This document shows, piece by piece, positions 1 through 9,776 of a DNA stretch of 51,779 nt. Origin of the DNA: Chara braunii. Lineage: Eukaryota; Streptophyta; Charophyceae; Charales; Characeae. Location: positions 67,986-119,764 of the forward strand of contig BFEA01000331.1 in the NCBI GenBank assembly GCA_003427395.1, given 5' to 3'. The position numbers and the translations under genes were made by a program. The first letter of the stretch is position 1; each line of letters starts with the position of its first letter. The notes under the pieces were generated by a model. That model was given only the letters and a program-made list of their open reading frames with translations, ran no database searches and was not told the origin of the DNA.

Positions 1-58
<58 letters not shown>
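1..58. repeat. (AG)n microsatellite
   Basis: Uninterrupted AG dinucleotide repeat of about 29 units at the very start of the window. Its true length is unknown because the window begins inside it. Confidence 0.98.
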
Positions 59-60
<2 letters not shown>

Positions 61-729
61 GGTTTCAGACATTTTTTCAAGTGCTTTCAAGGGCCAGGCC
101 ATAGGAGAGTCAGGGGTGACTTTTTAGTTTCCAGGGAGATGGGAAACATGGTGAGGCTCTCACCATGGAATGAAGTCATAACCATGGGAATCCATATGAA
201 GGAAAACAGATGAAGAATTTGAATAAATAAAAAGAAAGAAACTAAGTGAACAACATGAGGGTTTAGGGCTTAGGGCTTATGGCTTATGGCTTAGGGTTAA
301 GGAGGTACAAAGACAGGATGGTTGTGCCTGACTCCGAAATACATTTGTCTTGAATGACCAACACAATACCAGTGCTGCACGTTAGTCTCCCTTGCTCCAG
401 TGTACATTACTTCAATTGCATCTATCTATAGATAGTAAGCCATTATAGTCCGAACAATATATATCTTATGGATACTACATATGTGGGACGAAATGTATGT
501 GATACATTCCTGTGCTTCCTTCTCCCCGTTCCTCTCTCTGTCTTTTTATGTCTTTGTCAATCTGTCTTAGTCAGCTGGTCCCGATGGCTGGCTAGTTGGT
601 CGGCGCAAAATTGTTCTGGTGGGCAGCCGCATAGTCAAGCCACCAGGCAGTCAGCCAGACATGTGTTTGTTCGTGTTTGTGTGCTTATCACGAACATGCC
701 AGTCAATGGCAATGTGATTACCATGGTGA
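59..729. other. Unassigned intergenic DNA
   Basis: No coding region, LTR or LINE domain could be recognised. The only structured element is the telomere-like stretch at 259-302. The short open frames here have no recognisable domain and are probably chance. Confidence 0.6.
259..302 (+). repeat. Degenerate telomere-like TTTAGGG block
   Basis: About six 7-nt units vary around TTTAGGG (GGGTTTAGGG, then CTTAGGG and CTTATGG variants). The heptamer is the plant-type telomere unit, but this is an interstitial, degenerate run. It lies on the opposite strand from the similar motifs inside the LINE 3' UTRs at 1205-1220, 1619-1649 and 4966-4999. Confidence 0.75.
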
Positions 730-1253
730 TTTTTTATTTTTTTATTTTTTAACAGAATGACATGTGGCATTTCATTATCACAATTGAATAAGGAGGCCGG
801 GAATCCCTCCACAAACAACCCGGAGGGTTGGGGCCATTACCCAGCTTCGGCTTGTGCTGGAAACTGGGTCCAGTAGCCCAATTCAAATGCTACTTCTCAA
901 ACAAAGCAAAAACTGGACAAACAAATAGAAAAACAGCGGAAGGGAGCAGAATCTATCCTTCTAAATTATCGTCTACTAGAGACTTCATGTTCACCAACTG
1001 CTGGGAGCCTTACCCAGTTTCGCTTTGTAATGGCAACAGAAAAATGAACACCCTCCTTTTCACATCTCTATTGCTAGCTTCTTATGGAGGTCTGCCCCTG
1101 CTGGTTTCTGAAGTGCTTCTGCTCTCTTAAACCACTATTTAAATAGCCTGCCCAAGCAACCTTGCCACCCCCCTGCTAAGGGCCTGCTTGCTCTTCGCCC
1201 CCTTGAACCCTAAACCCTAGATAAGCCCTCTCTTCGTTGCTGTCTTTCCTTCC
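730..1253 (-). mobile_element. LINE-1, 3' UTR piece (outermost host LINE)
   Basis: This is inferred to be the 3' end of the LINE whose body lies at 18846-21330. The two were adjacent before LINE-2 inserted, because the 12-bp TSD GTCTTTCCTTCC occurs at 1242-1253 and 18834-18845. The left end is an interrupted T tract at 730-750, a minus-strand poly(A)-like tail. A telomere-like motif at 1205-1220 sits at a similar distance from the tail as in LINE-2 and LINE-3, which supports a shared 3' UTR plan. Two related short blocks (about 834-860 and 1005-1033, both containing TTACCCAG and TTCG) lie inside. A hairpin CAACCC-GGA-GGGTTG is at 816-830. No coding sequence is seen. Confidence 0.55.
1242..1253. 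repeat. Target-site duplication of LINE-2, left copy
   Basis: GTCTTTCCTTCC directly precedes the poly(T) start of LINE-2 and recurs at 18834-18845, just beyond the LINE-2 5' end. The match may extend by up to four T that merge with the tail. Confidence 0.8.
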
Positions 1254-1341
1254 TTTTTTTTTTTTTTTTTTTCCCTAACAGAACCTTTTGGTTCTGGCTC
1301 CTACCATTCTGGGGAGCGACAGTCCGGTTCCTTTTCCCCGG
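1254..1341 (-). promoter_or_regulatory. LINE-2 3' end: tail, terminal hairpin, second stem
   Basis: The plus strand shows T(about 19) to 1272, then a six-base-pair hairpin AGAACC-TTTT-GGTTCT at 1280-1295, then GGCTCC. A second possible stem uses CCGG at 1324-1327 and 1338-1341. LINE-3 has the same layout at 4577-4661 with compensatory changes in the first stem. In some LINE families a 3'-terminal stem-loop is read by the element's own reverse transcriptase; that role here is inference. Confidence 0.7.
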
Positions 1342-1700
1342 CAAGTCAATAATAAATACATAAGAAACTCACACACGCTCGTCCCCATTATGGCTGGGAG
1401 GCCCGAGTAGATGGTATTGATTACTTCCATAAGGAAGGATGTACCATCCCTCACCCCTGGTTAAGTAAGCCTGAGTTCTTACTCCTTTCATCATCCCTGT
1501 GATCCCAGTTGGACTCCTCTCAGTAATGAACTGCCAGATAATTGTGTTTTAACTAGAGTCGCCCAGGACCCCTCCTGAAATGTCTGACACCCCAATCCCT
1601 ATTTGCATTGCTCTCTGCCTAAACCTTAAACCCTGAACCCTAAACCCTCAGCTGTAATGCTGTCATAATGTTGATGTACTACCTCAATGAATCTAACACA
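1274..1700 (-). other. LINE-2 3' UTR with telomere-like motif
   Basis: Non-coding stretch between the ORF2 end and the tail. It contains CTAAACC / CCCTGAACC / CCTAAACCC units at 1619-1649 (TTTAGGG-type on the coding strand). LINE-3 has a collinear motif at 4966-4999, about 370-390 bp from its tail, so the motif belongs to the element rather than to a chromosome end. Confidence 0.7.
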
Positions 1701-3288
1701 CTATTCTTGCTCACGTTGCTCCGTATTGTCAAACCAGTGGAAGACTACTCTGGATCCTTCGATTGTTGCTCTCTTACCCTTTACCAACGTAACCCTTTGA
1801 AACGTTTTGAATGTCTCCCAGACTTTCTCCGGGTTTTGTTGGGCTTGCCTTCTTGCTCTGTGCCATCGGGCCGTGATATCCGTCTCCAACAGGTTGTCTA
1901 GAACTTTCTTGGCCTCCAGTCTGTGCATTTGCCCCGTTCCTATCGTCATCTGACATCTTCTTTTCCATATGGTCCATAATGCATATTGTCTCAATAGTTG
2001 AAATGCTCTTTTTTGTCCCAATTGCCAATTCTTTGGAAGTTCCATACCGGTGAAGAGGATCCTTCTGTCTTCCGGAAAGACCTCATCTGAAATCTTTTGC
2101 CAGTTCCCTGGCTACTTCCCACACGTAGACCGCCTCTGGGCATTGCAGCAGGCAGTGAAGCAGGGTTTCCGTCTCTTCATCAGTACACAGATTGCACTTC
2201 TGGTTGATCTGATCTCCCTGATTGTGGCCCCGACGCTCATACAGCCAAACGTTGACCGGGAGCGCTACGTGGAAAATCAGTCATGGTAAACTTTTGACCC
2301 TGCCTAACTTTGTACTACTCAATGCTGACCACGGAAGACAAGAGACTTGCGCCTTGGGTACTTCCAACCTCCGTTCCCACCGATTAGCCAGTGTTTCTGC
2401 CAGTGGGTGAGACCTCCTTCTGAGCCTGTACCCCAATTTGGTTGTATAGTGAAGTATGTTTACTCTTCTGGCAACCCTCAGAAAACCTCCCTTGAGATTT
2501 CATGCCCATTCTGCCGGGTCTACTTCTAAATCTTCTAGAGCCATAGTTGGAGCATAAATCATATAGTTGTCTGTCTCCGCCACTCTGACCTTACGTACTG
2601 CTTTTTTTAAGATTGTAATTGGGGAGATAGATGTCGTATCCAATTGACTGATGGTAGTCCCTACTTCTTCTATTGATAACATATCAGCCAACAACCATGC
2701 ATCCCCTTGGCCCGTCTTACCCCTTATTCTAAATGCAGCTTCCGGTTTGTCCTCATTCAACCACGTGGCCCAGTTGCCGTTTACCCAATTCGACCCCTTT
2801 TCTAGCAGGTTTACCCATACTGGTGGTATGGAGATAAGAACATCATTCAGATTCTCTAGCAATTTGTGGGTACCCTTCATCTCGTTCCGAAGGTCTCTTG
2901 CCGTCTTCCATCGCTGCTTGTCGTCTGACCATAAATGTCTAACCTGCCAGACTCCATGTTCCACCCATGTTCCCCATTTAGAATCTCTTGCTGTCAGGGC
3001 ACGCGACGTCCCCTGATGATCCTTAATCCAAGGATTGCAGAAAAGTGGTTGACGGAGAATTTCCTCCCTGTTCCTAGGTTCTCTTGCTCTTGCTGGGAAA
3101 GTGTTCCCCCAGAGCTTGAGGCGTTGTGCCCAATAAGAGCGATCGCTCTTGTCCGTTGCCCCAGGTGTCCGTTCGCCTTCGCTCTTACTCTTCCTTGCCC
3201 AGCCTTTGCTCATCACCCAAAACAGCCCTGCCATGTTGACCGGTGTTTTGTACTTAACCAGTCTTCTAATGTGTTTTAATGCTAGAGA

Positions 3289-3398
3289 AGCCCAAGGTAG
3301 CTGAGGATGGGTGATAAGCTTCAAAACCCACTTCGTTCGCAAAAGCCCAAGGTAGCTGAGGATGGGTGATAAGCTTCAAAACCCACTTCGTTTGCAAC
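3289..3398. repeat. 55-bp tandem duplication inside LINE-2 ORF2
   Basis: Two nearly identical 55-bp units, 3289-3343 and 3344-3398, each beginning AGCCCAAGGTAGCTGAGG. They repeat the post-RT segment encoding TKWVLKLITHPQLPW. Fifty-five is not a multiple of three, so the copy shifts the frame. Confidence 0.9.
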
Positions 3399-3918
3399 GC
3401 CTTCATCTGCTGTCCCGGGTCTAATATGCCCAATCCCCCTTGCTCTTTTGGCTCGATTACATGCTTCCATGCTACCTTAGATATGGCATTCTGTTTACTT
3501 GGGTTTGCTGTCCATAGGAAAGCTGCTGACCTTCTTCTTAACTCACTTATAGACTGATCTAGCGGTGTCCAAATCGAACCTACATACCACAACATCGAAA
3601 AAATGGAGGCGTTTAGGATTAACGCTCTTCCAAACAAGGAAGTATAAATTGCTGCCCAAGCACTTAGCGTCGTCAGAATTTTTGCTAAAATCTCTGGAGC
3701 CATTGAGTGGTGGGGCCCAACTTCTGCTAACCTAATTCCCAAATAAGGTGAAATAACGTAGCGGTTCCTCTACTGTTGACCACTGCATTCCTTCCGGGGT
3801 GTTAACCGGTCTATGCTCTTCTCCTTCTCCATAGTGCAACCACCAACCTATAGTCTTGGGCCAATTTATTCTCATTTCGGATGCTAGCTGGAAAGCAAGC
3901 ATTGCTCGAGTGAGAGCT

Positions 3919-4007
3919 GACGATTAACCAATGAAAATAACAAATGAAGTAAAAAACAAACAAATAAAAGTGATAAAAAGTCAGACTAAATTCACAAATT
4001 TTGACGA
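3919..4007. mobile_element. 79-bp A-rich insertion with 5-bp TSD GACGA
   Basis: GACGA at 3919-3923 and 4003-4007 flanks an A-rich 79-bp segment (3924-4002). Removing the segment and one GACGA restores a continuous minus-strand frame reading VLIRASSALTRAML, as expected just after the FADD motif of this LINE family. No terminal inverted repeats are visible, so the insertion type is unknown. Confidence 0.8.
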
Positions 4008-4560
4008 GGCACGAATAAGCACCGTCAGGTCGTCAGCAAAAAGGAGTGTCGTCGGCAAGTGAACTAGTCTACCCTACTGATCGGGTTCAACTACCAACCG
4101 TTGGATGGAGGGATCCTTTGTGAGAAATGATGCCACTGCTTCCATTATGAACAAAAAGATGGGGGCTGCTAAGGGATCCCCCTGTCTGACCGATCTCGAC
4201 ATCCTATAGCTCTGCGACAGGTGACCGTTCACCCGGACCTGCCCATGTGCATCATTGTATAAGACCCGTCGTATCCATTTCCTGAAATTAGGTCCGACCC
4301 CTATCCTTTCTATGCACTGCCGAAGGATACACCAATTCACTTGGTCGTATGCTTTCTCAAAGTTAAAGAACGGTATTGCCGCATTCATTCTCTTATCCTT
4401 AATGTAGCGAACTGATTCCGACAAAGTCATAACATTGTCCAGTATAAACCGGCCTGGGATAAAACCAGTCTGATCCAAATGAAAACAGCCCCTTGTAACC
4501 TTACTGAGCCTTTTAGCCAAGGCCTTCACTACTATCTGGTGTGTGAGTGTCAGCAAGGTA

Positions 4561-4576
4561 ATGGGCCTGTAAATCC
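4561..4576. repeat. Target-site duplication of LINE-3, left copy
   Basis: ATGGGCCTGTAAATCC abuts the poly(T) of LINE-3 and recurs with one mismatch at 13172-13187. It encodes part of the YRPI motif of the LINE-2 reverse transcriptase. Confidence 0.88.
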
Positions 4577-4661
4577 TTTTTTTTTTAATTTTAAACAGGG
4601 CCTTATGGCCCTGGCTCCATTTCCATTCTGGAGAGCATCAGTCCGGTTCCTATTCCACCGG
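4577..4661 (-). promoter_or_regulatory. LINE-3 3' end: tail, terminal hairpin, second stem
   Basis: The T-rich tail starts at 4577. Hairpin AGGGCC-TTAT-GGCCCT occupies 4597-4612, followed by GGCTCC as in LINE-2. A second stem CCGGT/ACCGG lies at 4643-4647 and 4657-4661. Against LINE-2 the first stem differs at two base pairs (AA/TT against GG/CC) with pairing kept. Confidence 0.72.
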
Positions 4662-4965
4662 CAAGTCAGAAAAAATAATTACATCATATAACACCCTCAC
4701 GCTTCCTTCCGTCTGGCCGAAGGAACCCTGATCAGCATTCATTACTCCAACATCGTGGAGGATTGACTGTCAGCTTGCCCTGCTTCCATCTCTCCTCTCA
4801 GGACTACTATAAGAGCCTGTCAAATAACACATAAATAGCACGGGAGGTCTAAGCAGCTGCAACTTCTTCCGAACTCTATGTACACCCTAAATCCCGCATA
4901 TGAGCCTCGTGATGTCTCTAACATTCTCATCCCTGCTTGTCTTGTTTTTGTCCACACCCTCCAGC

Positions 4966-4999
4966 CTAAACCCTAAACCCTACACCCTAAACCTTAAAC
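4966..4999 (-). repeat. Telomere-like motif in LINE-3 3' UTR
   Basis: Consecutive CCCTAAA-type units, the last ones degenerate (CCCTACA, CCTTAAA). The position is collinear with 1619-1649 in LINE-2, about 390 bp from the tail. Confidence 0.8.
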
Positions 5000-5147
5000 A
5001 AAGTTAATCTTTTACCATCTGTTCCATGCGTACCATGGGCTGCCGTCTGCCGTACGTGTGTCTTGGATGCTCTTCCAGGCCCAGAACAGAGCTGGTCCCT
5101 CGTGTACTTGGGTCTTCAGCTGAAATACCGACTAGACATAATTGGTC

Positions 5148-5168
5148 TTTTTTTTTTTTTTTTTTTTT
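5148..5168. repeat. Internal T21 homopolymer in LINE-3 3' region
   Basis: A run of about 21 T between the telomere-like motif and the ORF2 end. It could be the tail of a further small minus-strand retroposed insertion, but no matching TSD was found. Confidence 0.6.
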
Positions 5169-5262
5169 GAGAGCACCGTCTGATCTTAGGGTCAACGGAA
5201 CTTATGTTGCCCTAAAGTCTTGTTGCCCCTCCTGGTCTGGAGTTGTCCTCCTCTGGGGGATC

Positions 5263-5374
5263 GACGAATTGTGCCAGTCTTTCCATCTCATTTGTAGATC
5301 CTGGATCTCAACTATCTTGACGAATTGTGCCAGTCTTTCCATCTCATTTGTAGATCCTAGATCTTAGCTATCTT
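5263..5374. repeat. 56-bp tandem duplication at the LINE-3 ORF2 end
   Basis: Two units of 56 bp, 5263-5318 and 5319-5374, both starting GACGAATTGTGCCAGTC, differing at a few positions near their 3' ends. They lie immediately beside the ORF2 stop. Confidence 0.9.
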
Positions 5375-5377
5375 CCC

Positions 5378-8300
5378 TTAGACAAGCCATACCTTGTTGA
5401 AGTTGGCGACCAACTCTTGCTGTTTCTCTGGATTTTGCCGAACTTGGCGTCTGACCTTCTTCCATTGACACCGGATATCGGTCTCCATGAACTGTTTTGT
5501 AGTCGCCCATACTTGTTCAGTCGGATTAGTCGTCTTGTCAATTGTCCTGTTGCATCTCTCCTTCCAGATGGCCCACAGTGTCACCTTCCTGATAATTCCG
5601 AACCAGGCGCGTTCAGATTTGGGGGCAAGAGATGGGGTGTTAGTCCATAGGAGAAGTTGGATTGGGTGTTCGGGTAGGGGAGAGGGATATAAGTGGTCCC
5701 AAAGCGCTGAGGCTCTTGCCCACAGGTCAGTAGCGAGTTTACAAGTGATCAGGCAATGTATTATGTCGTCCTGTTCGTTGTCTGAACATGCCCCACATTC
5801 TTCTGAGCTGTTCGGATCGCTGTTCTTCCTTCGCATATTTAGTCAGGCATTCACTGGGAGGGCATTGTAGGTGATCAGCCATTGGAGACTTCTTATTTTA
5901 ACTGGGCAAATTGATTTGTACTTCCGCCAGGGGAGTTCCACAATTGGTTCCATTCTCTGACCGAGCAGTTTGGTCCATCGTTCTATGATTACTGGCGCGG
6001 GGTCTTTGGTTCTTAGAAACTTTTTATATCCCATCTTAACTGTATACTGTGTTATCTGAGTAGGATTCTTACAGAATCTGCTAGCTGCTGGGAGCCACGC
6101 CCATTCATGTGGATCGAATTCAAGGTCTTGGATTGCTGTGTCCGTGTGGAATATACTCTTCGGCCAGTTCCCCAATACTCTCACCTTTCTCAACGTGTAG
6201 GAGTTCAGAGTTACTTCTTGTGGGTCAGTATTGTGAATGGTGAGGGACTTCGGGTTAGACCTATCTATGGGGAAGGAGATGAAGACTCCAGCACGAGCTT
6301 GGCTCGGGGGCCTGCGAGAGAACTGATACGCCTTCATGGGTATTATTTCCTGTGTCAGCACTCCCCATACCCCTGCTTTCCATGAGAAGTTTTCTTTTAA
6401 GAGTTCTTTCCATCTATCAGGGATACTGTTGACCAATGCTGACAGATTCTCGTCCCGGCGGTGACATCCCTTTAGTAGTGATTCTCATTTATCCGTTTTT
6501 TTCCCCTCTTAGACCCAAATGTGACTCACCTTCCAAACCCCATGTCTAATCCAGGAGAGCCATCTATGGCCTCCTGCTAATGACAATGGCTGGTCGCCTG
6601 CATCTTTAATGTTCTGATTCCCGAACAAAGGCTGCCGCAACACCTCTTCTTTGGATTTGGGTTTCTTAACCTGCTTAGGCATCATCTCCCTCCAGATCCT
6701 GATAAGTGCTGTCCAGGACGGGGTGGGGGGTTGTGTCTCATCTTGCTGCGAGGTTGCTTGGTGTCGTCTCCTTCCGGTTTTCAGCATCCAATCCTTGTTC
6801 ATTACTTAAAAGAGACCTGACATGTTATCTGGTGTCTGAACTGGGGCTAGGTATCTAATACTATCCAGGGCTAATTTGTGCCATGCCAACCTAGGTTGGG
6901 ATAACAGTTTAACTACCCATTTGATCTGCAGAGCTTTGGTTTCTTGTCTAGGATCGATTATCCCTAGAACCCCCTTTGACGGCCTTGTAGTTATGTAATG
7001 CCAAGCTATCTTAGGAATGTACTTTGTTTTGTTAGGGTCCCCTGACCAGAGGTATGCTCTTGCTCTGCTGTTTAGCTCTTTAGTAGTTGAGTCTGGTATA
7101 GTCCAGATGGAGGCTATATACCACATCACTGAGAATACGACACGTTAATCGTTAAGGCTCTTCCCAACAGCGAGGTGAAAGTATTGCCCCATTTTCCCAT
7201 CTTATTTATTTGATTCGTTAGCAGATTCTGTGCCATTTGAGGGGAAGGGCCCTCCTTGGTAACCATGATTCCCAGGTATCTCGTCGGTTCCCCAGGACTC
7301 TCCTACGTCATGTCAGCTTCTGGGCCTGCCAAATACCCCCTCTGACAACCACCACCCCACCGTTTTCTTCCAGTTTATCTTCATTTCTGAAGCTAATCTG
7401 AACGCTTCCATCGCCCTGACTATTGCTCTTACTGAGGAATCTGATGCCCTAATGAGAACGGGGAGATCATCTGCGAACATTATCACCGTCGGAAACTGGA
7501 TATGGTGGGGTGAACCGGTGTTGAGCTCTGGGAGCCTGTGGATGAATGGGTCTTTGCGTAAGAGGGATGCTATGGCCTCCATTACGAAAAGGAAGATTGG
7601 TGGGGCTAGGGGATCGCCTTGCCTCACCGACTGGGAAATCTGATATCGGTTGGATAGCAGCCCATTGACTGGTACACATCCTGACGCATCATTGAAAAGG
7701 ACTTTGACCCACTTTCTGAAATTGGGTCCCATTCCCATTTTCTCCATGCTCTCTTCGAGGAAGGTCCAGTTCACTTGGTCATAAGCCTTCTGGAAGTCGA
7801 AGAATAGAATTGTTGTTTTCAATCTCTTTTCCCTGACTTTCCTTGCTGCTTCATTTAGTGTGAGGACATTGTCTAGTATATACCTCCCTGGGGTGAAGCC
7901 AACTTGGTCTATATGGAAGCATTTGTCTGTAATATCCAGAATCCTTAGAGCCAGTGTTTTAGCCAAAATCTTGTAGGGAAGGGTAAGTAGTGAGTGTTCC
8001 TGTAGTTCCTGATGTCCTCCCGGTCCCCCTTCTTGTATAGAAGGGTGACCACGCTGCTGCTTAGCAGATCTCCCATTCCTCCTTTCTCCCAACTGTCCTG
8101 GTAGAAGTGGAGAAAGTCTGTTCCCATCAACGGCCAGGCTTGTTCCCAAAATTCTTTGGTTAATCCATCAATTCCTGAGATTTATCATTGTTCATGCAAT
8201 GGACCGCCGCTTTTAATTCATCTATAGTGATTGGTTTGTCCAAGTTAGTGGCCTGCTCCGTTGTAATCGTTTTGTCTAGATAGTGCAACATTTTGGATCT

Positions 8301-9736
8301 GGCTTCCCTTACCGATGCTGGTGGAGTGGAGGTTGTCTTAGACTCGTATAGCTCTTTGTAGAACCCTCTGGCTATTTCTAGCATACCCTCACTATCCTTC
8401 CTCGTGATCTGATTCCCTGATAACTCTTTGAGCCCTTCTATTGAATTCGACCTTTGGTTGGCCTTTATTTTCACAAAGAAGTATTTGGTCATTGACTCAT
8501 TTAGTTCGTACTCTGTCATTCTTGCTCTTATCTATAGGCCTGTCAATTCCCATTGTCTCCATAGAGCCAATTCTTCTCTTGCATGTTCAAATGTGGCTGA
8601 GTAGAGGGATGAGGAGGGTTGGTTTATCAGATTGGATTCTGCAATCCTAAGCACTATTTCCAAAGATTGTTTCCTTGCCTTCCTATCCTTAGCCAATTTC
8701 CTGGACAGACGGGCTACTGATTGTGATAGTGAGAGGTAATGTCTTGGAACCATTTCCATCTGTCTTAACCTTCTAAGAGCATGCATCGAGTTTTGTCAGC
8801 ATTCTTGAACTTCATCTAAGAAGGCTTTGCTTGGGAGCAGGGAGTTGTTCAACTTGTGAAAGCTAGATCCTTTGGTGATATATTGGTCAAAGATGAAGAT
8901 TAACTCGATTGGTTTGTGGTCCAGTCCTGAGTAGGATGTCAGTGCCAGGATGTTGGTTTCTTTAATGGTACCCGTCAAACTCTCCGAGGTAAGGAAGTAG
9001 TCGATCCGGGAGAAGGTCGTGTGATGTGCATGATTCTTCTTTACTAATGAGAAAACTTTTTTGCTGGGGTGTAGGGTCCGGAACGGGTCCACCAGACTAT
9101 TGTTCATCATAAGTTTCAGCACCGGTGCCACTTCATGGGTGGCCTGGGAGGCTGCTGCCCGAGAGATCGTGTCGTTATTTGGGTGAAGGGTCGCGTTCCA
9201 GTCCCCTGCTATGATGCATGTTGTGAGTGGTAATACAAGCTGTCCAACAATTTGTATAAGCTATGTCCTCTCCGTTGGGTTATTGGGTGCATAAATTTTG
9301 ATAATTCTGAATTCTTCTTCTTTCCGTCTCATATCCATTATACACCATCTTCCCGTTTCGCTGTCCGCATCCGTTTCTTGTACTGAACCTGCTGTGTAAA
9401 GTCTTGATGAGTTCAGGATCAGGATCGTTGTGCCTTTCGTGTTTGAAGTGTTGTCTGACGCCCACACTTCATCCTTTACTCCTCCTAGCCTCCTTGTGAA
9501 ATTTTTGTTATTTTTGTATGTTCCTCTGAGTTGGTTAGATGCGTCTCCTGTAGGAGTATGATATCGGCTGGTTTATTTGAGTAGTTTTTGAGTCCTTTGA
9601 TTATGTCCTTTAATTTATCCTCCTTGGATACAATATTTCCCAACCCGTTCACATTCCAACTGCGAACTACAATTCCCTGTGTTCTCCAGTTCACTTGTGT
9701 ACTCCTTTCATTAGCTTCCTTCCTCAACAGGTCCAT
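5378..9736 (-). pseudogene. LINE-3 ORF2: APE endonuclease, RT, zinc finger
   Basis: L1-type ORF2 broken into about ten minus-strand open pieces. Endonuclease: RSWNVNGLGN at the start (near 9660), LLQETHL, IKIYAPNN (near 9290), GDWNATLHPNND (near 9200), SRIDYF and GLDHKP (near 8930); the metal-binding and catalytic residues of the fold are visible. Reverse transcriptase (8149-7313): GFTPGRYILDN, FFDFQKAYDQVNW, SVRQGDPLAPPIF and FADDL, all canonical. The post-RT region (7129-5843) and the C-terminal finger CGACSDNEQDDIIHCLITC (near 5790) follow, then LWAIWKERC. A piece between ETHL and the next block (9467-9485) seems missing. The active-site motifs read as intact, so decay is mainly by indels. 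Confidence 0.87.
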
Positions 9737-9776
9737 ATCCTACTTTGTCATATTGTTTGGGGAGAGTCTATCCTAT

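Larger units (their letters stand above)
1701..4576 (-). pseudogene. LINE-2 ORF2, 3' half: RT, linker, C-terminal zinc finger
   Basis: Remnant of an L1-type ORF2 split by LINE-3. Reverse transcriptase blocks lie at 4556-4074, with the text YRPITLL at the break, GFIPGRFILDN, FNFEKAYDQVNW, SVRQGDPLAAPIF and then FADDL near 4035. In motif A the first Asp of the usual FDFxKAYD is Asn, which should abolish catalysis. The post-RT domain follows (GGLGILDPG, SKWGTWVEHGVWQVRHLW). A C-terminal zinc finger CNLC...HCLLQC lies near 2165-2230 and ALWTIWKRRC near 1950. Several frameshifts, a 55-bp tandem duplication (3289-3398) and a 79-bp insertion (3924-4002) break the frame. Confidence 0.85.

Noticed and set aside
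259-302. Proximity to a telomere
   Set aside because: The units are degenerate and interstitial, and the other telomere-like motifs belong to LINE 3' UTRs.
816-830. Hairpin CAACCC-GGA-GGGTTG as the LINE-1 equivalent of the terminal hairpin
   Set aside because: Loop size, distance to the tail and flanks differ from LINE-2 and LINE-3, and GGCTCC is missing, so homology is not supported.
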